A stretch of DNA of 64,000 bases from an uncultured Oscillospiraceae bacterium (GTDB taxonomy: Bacteria > Bacillota > Clostridia > Oscillospirales > Acutalibacteraceae), in NCBI GenBank assembly GCA_900543395.1, contig UQQT01000008.1, positions 1-64,000 on the forward strand. Direction: 5' to 3'. Below the pieces are notes generated by a model. It searched no databases, was not told the DNA's origin, and saw nothing but the letters and a program-made list of their open reading frames with translations. Positions 1 through 6,785 of this stretch are shown in pieces. Positions within the stretch are counted from its first letter, which is position 1; each line of letters opens with the position of its first letter. Made by a program: the position numbers and the translations under genes.

Positions 1-54
1 TCGAAGCGGAAAGAGGGTGGATATAAACCTTATGAGTTCGACTCTCTTTTGCTA

Positions 55-1179
55 TTAGATTTTAACAGTGATTCCGTTTACTTCAACATTCGATTCCGCG
101 CGAATCATTATATATTTTTTGCCGTCGATAATGCGTGTTTCCAAAAGGTCGGAACGGTCGGAATTAATTTTAATGCTGACGTCGGGAGTCGATACGGACA
201 GCTCCTTTGTATTAACGAAATTCCGGGGCGAAAGCTCCGCGTTGTCTCCGAAGCTCTCGTCGAATTTATCCTCGAAGGATTTTACGCGTTCCTCGTTGAC
301 TCCGCAGTTCGTCAGAATGTTTGAAACGGATTTCTTTGTGATGACGGGCGGATCCTCGTCCTTTTGCTGTTTATGCTCCTCAATTTTTTCGCACAGAACG
401 TCCCTTACGTTTACCGCGACTTCAAGATTGCAGTCCTCGGAAAGAGTTTCTTCAATTATAGAGTTGAAAACCTCTTTCTGTTCCTCTGCCGGCATGGGAA
501 CCTCTGTTCTTAAAATTTTTTCTATAAATTCGGGGTGGTTGTCCGCCGTATTCTTCGTGTAGTATAAAATATCGTATATATTAGCCGTTCTGTCGTCGAA
601 CGTCGGGAATAAGAATCCGATTTCGGGAGGGGAGATAAGCTGATTCGCGGCGAGAGTTTTAAACGCGTTTTCATGTGCGACAAAGCCCAATGCCTGTTTG
701 CTTTGTTTTACGGGGCAAACCGCGCACAGACAGTAATTATATACGCTCGACGAATCCTCTATTCTGTTCTCGTCCGAGCCGTACTGCGGTACGTCGTACG
801 AATCCTGAATCAATAAAATAAGATAGTTGTTTCCCATGGCGAGAGTTGAAGCCGTCGCATTGAAAAATATATTGATAGCTTCCTCGCTCTCGGGAGCCTG
901 TGTTCTTAACGCCGACATCAGCCTGTGTTCGTCCGAGTCGACGACCTGCTGATTCTTATACGGCAAATCGATAAGGTTTTTACCGAGCGTTCCCGACAGC
1001 GTTTTTCTTATAATCGACAGCAGATTGTCCGCGTCGTCGTTGTCCATGAGTCCCAATGACTGTCTGAACGAGCTGACGACTTCCTTTTTCTCGTTTACGA
1101 AGCATCCGTATATGTAATTAACCGCGCATTTGCCGAGCTTTATTCGGCGGCGGATTTCTCCTGTTTCTTTTTCGTTCAT
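55..1179 (-). CDS. DUF4317 family protein
   Basis: A 374-residue soluble protein that I recognise as the DUF4317 family, conserved in Clostridia and of unknown function. It has no signal peptide or membrane segment. It begins MNEKETGEIRRRIK, has a central region with YNYCLCAVCPVKQ, and a charged C-terminal part rich in EEHKQQKDED. The ATG is preceded by a good AAGGAGA ribosome-binding site. It lies downstream of a small-peptide gene on the same strand but is separated from it by a hairpin terminator, so it is probably its own unit. The family assignment is from memory of the sequence pattern; I cannot assign a role. Confidence 0.8.
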   Translation of the reverse strand: MNEKETGEIRRRIKLGKCAVNYIYGCFVNEKKEVVSSFRQSLGLMDNDDADNLLSIIRKTLSGTLGKNLIDLPYKNQQVVDSDEHRLMSALRTQAPESEEAINIFFNATASTLAMGNNYLILLIQDSYDVPQYGSDENRIEDSSSVYNYCLCAVCPVKQSKQALGFVAHENAFKTLAANQLISPPEIGFLFPTFDDRTANIYDILYYTKNTADNHPEFIEKILRTEVPMPAEEQKEVFNSIIEETLSEDCNLEVAVNVRDVLCEKIEEHKQQKDEDPPVITKKSVSNILTNCGVNEERVKSFEDKFDESFGDNAELSPRNFVNTKELSVSTPDVSIKINSDRSDLLETRIIDGKKYIMIRAESNVEVNGITVKI

Positions 1180-1251
1180 TGTGTTTTCTCCTTAAATTCG
1201 AATGGAATTATTGTAACATAAAAACATCATTGATTAAAGTGTTTTTTGTAA

Positions 1252-1284
1252 ATAAAAAAGAGCCGTATTTCAGGCTCTTCTTTT
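1252..1284 (-). terminator. Intrinsic terminator after small peptide 1
   Basis: A 7-bp stem (AAGAGCC at 1258-1264 with GGCTCTT at 1273-1279) closes an 8-nt loop. Read on the - strand it is followed by a run of U from the A tract at 1252-1259. It lies just after the stop codon of the 35-residue peptide gene and before the DUF4317 gene. Confidence 0.7.
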
Positions 1285-1296
1285 GATTTATGATTT

Positions 1297-1404
1297 TTAC
1301 TCGGTGGTCGTCTCGTCCTTAATATGGAAAAGCGACTTGATGAAATTAATGATGATCGTAAAGAATGAAAGTACAGTCTTAACGATATCTTTTGCGAGAT
1401 CCAT
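1297..1404 (-). CDS. Small amphipathic peptide 1 (35 aa)
   Basis: A 35-codon gene beginning MDLAKDIVKTVLSFFTIII and ending in an acidic, Thr-rich tail (KDETTTE). The first 28 residues would form one amphipathic helix with Leu/Ile/Phe on one face and Lys/Asp/Asn on the other. A paralogue lies at 3977-4087: ungapped, about 21 of 35 positions are identical, including the whole MDLAKDI start, LSFF and KD. It has a good SD (AGGAAGTG), a promoter and a terminator, so it is a real gene despite its size. The general look recalls phenol-soluble modulins or leaderless bacteriocins, but I see no sequence match to a named family; function unknown. Confidence 0.75.
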   Translation of the reverse strand: MDLAKDIVKTVLSFFTIIINFIKSLFHIKDETTTE

Positions 1405-1438
1405 GATTGACACTTCCTTTACTTTTATTTACATTTAT

Positions 1439-1466
1439 ATATTATCACGATAGAAAGAAAAGTCAA
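1439..1466 (-). promoter_or_regulatory. Promoter of small peptide 1
   Basis: On the - strand, TTGACT (1461-1466) and TAATAT (1439-1444) are 16 nt apart, 35 bases upstream of the peptide start. The stretch TTGAC-TTTCTTTC right after the -35 box is repeated at the promoter of the paralogous peptide, suggesting that the promoter was duplicated together with the gene. Confidence 0.6.
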
Positions 1467-1618
1467 TGTTTTCAAGGGATGTTCAACATCTAATCGACAT
1501 TTGTCTACTATTAATTCAACATTGAGAAAGCAGTTGTCGGAAATCTTAATTGCGGAATTTATTTGTTAAAATATAATATTTATTTTGCAAGTCAAATATA
1601 TTTTTTATTGAAAAATAC

Positions 1619-1647
1619 TTGCCAATATGGAATTATTATGATATAAT
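1619..1647 (+). promoter_or_regulatory. Promoter of the protease/inhibitor-like operon
   Basis: TTGCCA (1619-1624) and TATAAT (1642-1647) have 17-nt spacing. The start would be near 1654, leaving a leader of about 77 nt that contains two short stems (GCCG/CGGC and CCGAC/GTCGG) before the AAGGAAGG ribosome-binding site. It is divergent from the promoter of peptide 1. Confidence 0.65.
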
Positions 1648-1730
1648 GATATTGCCGAACAGGAAAAAACGGCAAAAGTTTATATTAATCCCGACTGTTT
1701 TTATATGTCGGAAAAGGAAGGAAGGTTTTT

Positions 1731-3314
1731 ATGAGTTTTTCTTTGAAGAAAACAGTAAGTGTGATCGTCTCTTTTGTATTGGTGATTGTTTCGGTTTTAT
1801 TTTTCGATATAACCGTATTTGCCGAAGATGGTACCGAGGAGCCGGAATATGCTTTAGACAGCGTTCTTGTCCTCATGGATCATGAACATTCCGCTATCGG
1901 AACAAAGTATGAAAATATGAATTATTTTCAGTCCGATTTAATTGAATCCGTAAGAGACGTAATGTATTTGCCTGACGACTGTGAAGATTTATCGCTGTTT
2001 AATGTAGAGGAATTTCAGCAGGTTGTTGAAGTTAAACTGAAAGAACCTTCTGTTGAAAATGTGGATAGGCTGATTGCCGAACTTTCACAGTATGACGGCG
2101 TTGAGAACGTTGATAAAAATTATATTTATAAAATAGAAGAACCGGAGATTAATGAAAATCCGGTTGACAACACAATTGCAGTTACTCTGCCGTCATCAAG
2201 GTCATCTTTTGCAAGAGTTCCGATGAATGCAGATTATTATGTGCAGCCTGAAATGACTACAATTTGCGCACTTCACGCATGGCAAATAAATATCGGAATT
2301 CCGTCTATTCTTGTCGGCGTTGCCGATACTGGAATATATTTTAATCACCCTGATTTAGTTGGAAAAGGCGGAACGGGTCTTGATAAGAATTTTACAACAG
2401 AATCTACCGATAATGATTTAGACGGTCATGGAACGCATGTTGCGGGAATAATTGCGGCGACCGCCAATCAAACGACAGGTTTCAGCGGAGTCGCGCCGGG
2501 TGTTAAGTTGGTAAATTTAAAGGTTGCTACACACGTAAAGGGAAAACCGGCATTTAATTCTCATTGTGAGTCTGCTTGGTTCTATAATGCGGTGCAGTAC
2601 GCTTCTCAAAATAGTATAAGAATAATAAATGCAAGCATATCTATTGATGCTCCTTCTTTAGCTCAAAGAAAATATATTAAAAACTATAAAGGGCTAATAG
2701 TTGCTTCTTCCGGCAATGGAGGTCAAAACACATGTTATTATCCTGCAAAGCTGAATTATGATAATATTATTTCGGTTGCCGCAAGTACATCTAATGATTA
2801 TTTGTATGCATCATCAAACTATCATAAAAAATATGTAGATTTATATGCTCCCGGAGTAAGTATAAAGAGTTCCGTGCCTTATTTTGCAGATAAAAGCGGT
2901 TATAAAACACTTGATGGAACTTCTATGGCAGCGGCCTTTGTTTCGGGAGCTGTCGCCCTATTGTGGAGTACAAAGTATAGTTCAAGTGCGACCGAAGTTA
3001 AAAAACTGTTGTTGGACAATGTAGACAAAGTGGATAGAATGAGCGATAAAGTCTTGACCGGCGGTCGTTTAAATGTTTTTAAGCCGATAATGGCAGGCTA
3101 CGGTTGGATTCAGGGCGATGTAGACATGGACGGTAAATTAACGGCAACAGATGCGAGATATGTACAGCGTTGGGCTTCGAGACTTGAAACCTTTACCGAT
3201 TTTCAGTTTGCAATTGGCGATATGAATCTTGATCTTGATTTGACCGCAGAGGACGCTCGTACTATATTACGAAAAGCGGCTAATCTTGAAAATACCGGAG
3301 ATATTTCGATTTAG
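1731..3314 (+). CDS. Secreted subtilisin-like (S8) serine protease with C-terminal dockerin
   Basis: A 527-residue secreted protease. Residues 1-31 are a signal peptide (hydrophobic core, VFA-E cut site). About 42-137 are a propeptide of I9 type. The S8 catalytic domain shows the full triad: Asp199 in VADTG, His233 in DGHGTHVAG and Ser398 in DGTSMAAAFVSG, with Asn329 in SSGNGG as oxyanion residue. About 462-523 are a type I dockerin with two calcium-loop repeats (GDVDMDGKLTATDA and GDMNLDLDLTAEDA). A dockerin docks onto a cohesin, so the enzyme is predicted to sit on a scaffoldin at the cell surface. It is 18 bp upstream of a second dockerin protein whose C-terminal half resembles this propeptide. 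The substrate is unknown. Confidence 0.93.
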   Translation: MSFSLKKTVSVIVSFVLVIVSVLFFDITVFAEDGTEEPEYALDSVLVLMDHEHSAIGTKYENMNYFQSDLIESVRDVMYLPDDCEDLSLFNVEEFQQVVEVKLKEPSVENVDRLIAELSQYDGVENVDKNYIYKIEEPEINENPVDNTIAVTLPSSRSSFARVPMNADYYVQPEMTTICALHAWQINIGIPSILVGVADTGIYFNHPDLVGKGGTGLDKNFTTESTDNDLDGHGTHVAGIIAATANQTTGFSGVAPGVKLVNLKVATHVKGKPAFNSHCESAWFYNAVQYASQNSIRIINASISIDAPSLAQRKYIKNYKGLIVASSGNGGQNTCYYPAKLNYDNIISVAASTSNDYLYASSNYHKKYVDLYAPGVSIKSSVPYFADKSGYKTLDGTSMAAAFVSGAVALLWSTKYSSSATEVKKLLLDNVDKVDRMSDKVLTGGRLNVFKPIMAGYGWIQGDVDMDGKLTATDARYVQRWASRLETFTDFQFAIGDMNLDLDLTAEDARTILRKAANLENTGDISI

Positions 3315-3332
3315 TATTAAGAGGTGATTTTT

Positions 3333-3932
3333 ATGAAAAAAATATTTATTTTATTTTTAATAACAGCTATTTGCTTCTTGTCACTTTGTATATCATGCAC
3401 TGCCGCTGATGATAGTTCATATAAACTAATGGACGTTGACGGAGACGGTATCATTACTGCCGCAGACGCTCAGCTTGCACTGAGAGCCGTTGCGAAGCTT
3501 GATAATACAACTGACAGATGTCGTTATGCTGTTGATATTGACGATGACGGTAAATTATCGGGAACAGAAGCCCGCGCTGTTATGAGAGTAGCCGCAGGAC
3601 TTGCAGACGAAACGATAACGATTCAGGAGCTGTGCGGATATTATATAGACCAAGTAGGAATAGTATTAAAAAGTGAATACTCATTATGTCCGAGTAAGGT
3701 TTATGAACCCGAATATTTTTCTGATATGATAGAAAGAACATATAATTCGGCGTATATTACACCTGATACCAAAGAATACTTTGCGGATGATTTTCAGCAG
3801 ATTATAATTCTTTATCTCAAAGAACCGTCGCGCGATAATGTAAAAAAAGCGATAAAAGAAATAGAGAATAAAAATTTGATTGACGTTGATTTTGTCGATA
3901 TAAGCGGTTTTGGATATATTTATCCGGCATAA
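3333..3932 (+). CDS. Secreted dockerin protein with a standalone protease-propeptide-like domain
   Basis: A 199-residue protein. Residues 1-24 are a signal peptide (the ISC near the cut site is too poor for a lipobox). Residues 34-90 form a type I dockerin (DVDGDGIITAADAQ; DIDDDGKLSGTEAR). Residues 106-199 align without large gaps to the propeptide of the upstream protease; the clearest block is FQQIIILYLKEPSRDNV (154-170) against FQQVVEVKLKEPSVENV there, 10 of 17 identical. Propeptides of S8 proteases (I9 type) are potent inhibitors, so the likely role is a cellulosome-tethered inhibitor or folding helper. That role is inference. I chose the ATG at 3333 because GAGGTG at 3321-3326 is the SD; a GTG at 3324 lies inside it. 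Confidence 0.85.
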   Translation: MKKIFILFLITAICFLSLCISCTAADDSSYKLMDVDGDGIITAADAQLALRAVAKLDNTTDRCRYAVDIDDDGKLSGTEARAVMRVAAGLADETITIQELCGYYIDQVGIVLKSEYSLCPSKVYEPEYFSDMIERTYNSAYITPDTKEYFADDFQQIIILYLKEPSRDNVKKAIKEIENKNLIDVDFVDISGFGYIYPA

Positions 3933-3940
3933 GATAAAAA

Positions 3941-3976
3941 AGGAGAGTTCGGAATTTTCCGAACTCTCCTTAAAAA
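3941..3976. terminator. Bidirectional terminator between the dockerin gene and peptide 2
   Basis: A 13-bp perfect stem, AGGAGAGTTCGGA (3941-3953) with TCCGAACTCTCCT (3958-3970), has A-rich flanks giving a U tract in both directions. It ends the + strand operon and the convergent peptide 2 gene. Confidence 0.85.
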
Positions 3977-4087
3977 TTACAGTGTAGTTGCCTCGTCGTC
4001 TTTCTTGCCGAAGAGCTTCTTTAAGAAATCAGCGATTATCTTGAAGAAAGAAAGAATAGCTTTGATAATGTCCTTTGCTAAATCCAT
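3977..4087 (-). CDS. Small amphipathic peptide 2 (36 aa)
   Basis: A 36-codon gene beginning MDLAKDIIKAILSFFKIIA and continuing with FLKKLFGKKDDEATTL. It is the paralogue of the peptide at 1297-1404. It would be one cationic amphipathic helix over residues 3-29 with an acidic/Thr tail. No signal peptide or double-glycine leader is visible; if exported, it would be leaderless. It has a near-consensus promoter, an AAGGAGTG ribosome-binding site and a strong terminator. The two peptides bracket the protease/inhibitor-like operon on opposite sides, both on the - strand. Function unknown; a membrane-active or signalling peptide is one idea. Confidence 0.78.
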   Translation of the reverse strand: MDLAKDIIKAILSFFKIIADFLKKLFGKKDDEATTL

Positions 4088-4135
4088 TATGTTTCACTCC
4101 TTTTCAATATATGTAATAAAACCTTATGTACTTAT

Positions 4136-4164
4136 ATAATAGACTTTTATGAAAGAAATGTCAA
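4136..4164 (-). promoter_or_regulatory. Promoter of small peptide 2
   Basis: On the - strand a perfect TTGACA (4159-4164) and TATTAT (4136-4141) are 17 nt apart. The sequence after the -35 (TTTCTTTC) matches that of the peptide 1 promoter. Confidence 0.75.
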
Positions 4165-4208
4165 CATTACATTTACCAAACATAAGTAAAATTAATGTGA
4201 ATATTTGA

Positions 4209-6782
4209 TTAATTTGTGCTTATAAGTTTAACGGAATCGGGAATCGTATATTTAACAATCTGTTTTGAATTTTCATACGTTACCTTGACCGTTATTTTTC
4301 CTCTGACCGTTTCGATATATCCCTTGACGTTTAGGTTGTCTATATAGGCGGGGGATATAGTTATCTTTTCGAATCCGACGGAATCCTCTGTTTGCTTTAT
4401 GCCGAGCAGGTACGCAAAAAGATACTCGCTTACCGCTCCGAACATCGGGTGAGAATGAGAATCGCATCCGTCCCAGTTCTCCCACAGCGTTGTCGCGCCG
4501 TTCTTTTTCATGTTGTAAAAACTGTTTTCGCCGTTTGACGTAAGGAGTTTGACGGCGGTAATGCCGTTACCCGTTTCGAAAAGCGTTTTGATAAGAACGT
4601 CCGTACCGAAAATGCCCGTGTCGAACTCGCCGAGCTTTTCGTATTTTTTTACGATATTCTCAACGCATTTTTCATCTGCGAGACCTATATCGTAAGCGAA
4701 CGCGTCCGCGCCCTGTATTCCCCCGCAGAAGCTGTGCGTATTTGATGAATAATACGCATTTTTAAACGCTTTTACGGCTTTTTCGAGCCTTTCGGTCATA
4801 GTCTGACGGTAACGCGGGCGGTTAAGCAGATACGACAGTTCAATATACTCTTTGAGACATTTAATGTAAAAATATGTGTTAACAAACGGCTCCGGCAGTT
4901 CGTTTCTGTTGTCGGGCGCACACCAGTCGCCGAGACACCATCCGCCCTTTTCCTCTCTGACTACGAGACCGAATTCGGAGTGAGATTCCATGTAGTCGAG
5001 ATAAAGAGTCATATTGTCAAAGTATTTTTCGCACAATGATTTATCGCCGTAGATTTTATAGTAATTATAAGGCACCGCAATAACCGCGCTTCCCCAGCCT
5101 CCGGGGCCGCCGCCTCCGCCGTTGAACGGGGCTGTGTGCTGAACGTGACCGCTGTATGTATCCTGGCAGTCGGCGATATCCTGCGCCCATTTTCTGTATA
5201 GATCCTCAGCGTCGAACTGGGTCATGACAGCCCTCGAACAGAGCTGACCGTCGCCGGTGTAGCCGAGTCTCTCGCGGTGGGGACAGTCGGACGGGACGAA
5301 CGAGTGAATATTATTGACCTGCGTTCTGATATACGCGTTATAGAACCAATTTATATTTTCGTCGGACGAAATAAACTCGCTTGTTTTCTTAATGTCGGAG
5401 CTTACGCACGTAAACGAAACGAGTTCGCCGTTACCCGTAAGCTTTACAAACTGACCTGCGCGCCAGGTAAAGTAATTTGTAAATTCGCAGTCGTTTTCGC
5501 CGTAAATAAATACGTCTCTCTGAACTCTGTTTTCTCCCCCTGTATGTCTTAATTTAAAATTAAAATTATCGTCAATAACTTCCGCGTATTCGAGCGTTAT
5601 CCTGTCGCCCGACTTCGCGTCTTTATTGAATTTAACTGTCGGAATTCCCGAAATATCCTCTTTCAAATCGTATATTTTAAAGTCGGAGGTTTCGTATATC
5701 AATTCGGGTATGACGGTCTCTTTCTCTGTATCTCCCGCAAAATCCTGCTTTGTCAATGCAAATGTCGGTTCGTCTGACAGTGCAGGCGATTTTTTATTTG
5801 CGCTTTTATATCCGAAATTAAGGATATTTTTATCATAAAGCCGACCGTCGACAGTTTCGTTTATATAAATGCTCGAATGAGTTATAAAACTGTCGTACAC
5901 ATCCTCCGTAGAATCCGAACAGATTTCACAGACCGAACCGTCGTCGTAAATAAGCGTGATTTTGTATATGTACTTTAGTTTATCGCCGTATGCGTTCAGC
6001 CCCTCGATAGCTTGGTCAAGCTGTCTGTACCAGCCGTTTCCGATATGCAGAACAAATGCGTTGTTGTCCTTTATATAATCCGTGATGTCGTATTTGAGAT
6101 AATACACGCGCTCGCGCATTTCGTCAAACAGCGGATAAATCGCCGTCGTCATATCGCGGTTTTTATAATTCGACCACGCCGGTATGAATTTATAATCCGT
6201 AAGCTTATTTCCGTTAAAATAAGGGACGGAGAAGCCTAAGGTTGTGTATTCAAGCTTCGCGTCGGTTATTTTTTTATTTTTAACGCTGAATTCTCTGCGT
6301 ACAAATACCGCTCCTGCGTACGAATCGCACTCGCACAGCTTAGCGTTGTCGAATACAAAGCTTTTAATCATGGGAATGTGGGGTATTTGCTCATGGTATA
6401 ACAGCGAGCCGTCGGGGATAAATCCGAGCTTTTTATAAAATCCTATTGCGTGAGTCTGTGCTTCGATAGTAACGTACTTTGCGCCGAGTTCCTTCGCTTT
6501 TCTCAATATTTCATTTACAAGCTTCGCTCCGTTTCCGCCCCCTCTGTATTCGGGGTACAGCGCGATTCTGCCGAGGTGAAATGAATTTTCGAATTCGGGC
6601 GCGAGACGTCCGCATCCTATAAGTTTGCCGTCTTTATATGCACCGAGATGGTATGAATCCTTTTCGAGTTCATCCTTTTCGAGCATATACGGGTAGCCCT
6701 GTTCTTTGCAGAAAACGTCGTAACGCAGTTTAAGAATAGGCTCGATATTTTCGTTTCCCTTTGTCCATCTGAATTCAAGCAT
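4209..6782 (-). CDS. GNAT acetyltransferase fused to GH78 alpha-L-rhamnosidase
   Basis: An 857-residue two-part protein. Residues 1-140 are a GNAT acetyltransferase of the ElaA-like type (GRLAPEF, then the acetyl-CoA loop YPEYRGGGNG at 77-85, ending EQIPHIPMIK). From about 141 onward it is a GH78 alpha-L-rhamnosidase, which removes terminal L-rhamnose from glycans; the catalytic block DCPHRERLGYTGD carries Asp499, Glu504 and Asp511, and a later TTLWENWDG carries the probable general base. There is no signal peptide, so it acts in the cytoplasm. The GNAT part ends where that family normally ends, with no stop or start between the halves. The start sits 3 bp after lacZ with its SD (GAGGTAAT) overlapping the lacZ end, so the two are co-translated. 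The acetylation target is unknown. Confidence 0.88.
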   Translation of the reverse strand: MLEFRWTKGNENIEPILKLRYDVFCKEQGYPYMLEKDELEKDSYHLGAYKDGKLIGCGRLAPEFENSFHLGRIALYPEYRGGGNGAKLVNEILRKAKELGAKYVTIEAQTHAIGFYKKLGFIPDGSLLYHEQIPHIPMIKSFVFDNAKLCECDSYAGAVFVRREFSVKNKKITDAKLEYTTLGFSVPYFNGNKLTDYKFIPAWSNYKNRDMTTAIYPLFDEMRERVYYLKYDITDYIKDNNAFVLHIGNGWYRQLDQAIEGLNAYGDKLKYIYKITLIYDDGSVCEICSDSTEDVYDSFITHSSIYINETVDGRLYDKNILNFGYKSANKKSPALSDEPTFALTKQDFAGDTEKETVIPELIYETSDFKIYDLKEDISGIPTVKFNKDAKSGDRITLEYAEVIDDNFNFKLRHTGGENRVQRDVFIYGENDCEFTNYFTWRAGQFVKLTGNGELVSFTCVSSDIKKTSEFISSDENINWFYNAYIRTQVNNIHSFVPSDCPHRERLGYTGDGQLCSRAVMTQFDAEDLYRKWAQDIADCQDTYSGHVQHTAPFNGGGGGPGGWGSAVIAVPYNYYKIYGDKSLCEKYFDNMTLYLDYMESHSEFGLVVREEKGGWCLGDWCAPDNRNELPEPFVNTYFYIKCLKEYIELSYLLNRPRYRQTMTERLEKAVKAFKNAYYSSNTHSFCGGIQGADAFAYDIGLADEKCVENIVKKYEKLGEFDTGIFGTDVLIKTLFETGNGITAVKLLTSNGENSFYNMKKNGATTLWENWDGCDSHSHPMFGAVSEYLFAYLLGIKQTEDSVGFEKITISPAYIDNLNVKGYIETVRGKITVKVTYENSKQIVKYTIPDSVKLISTN

Positions 6783-6785
6783 ATA

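Noticed and set aside
3333..3400. Lipoprotein signal in the dockerin/propeptide-like protein
   Set aside because: The residues before the Cys (CIS) do not fit a lipobox; an ordinary signal peptide is more likely.
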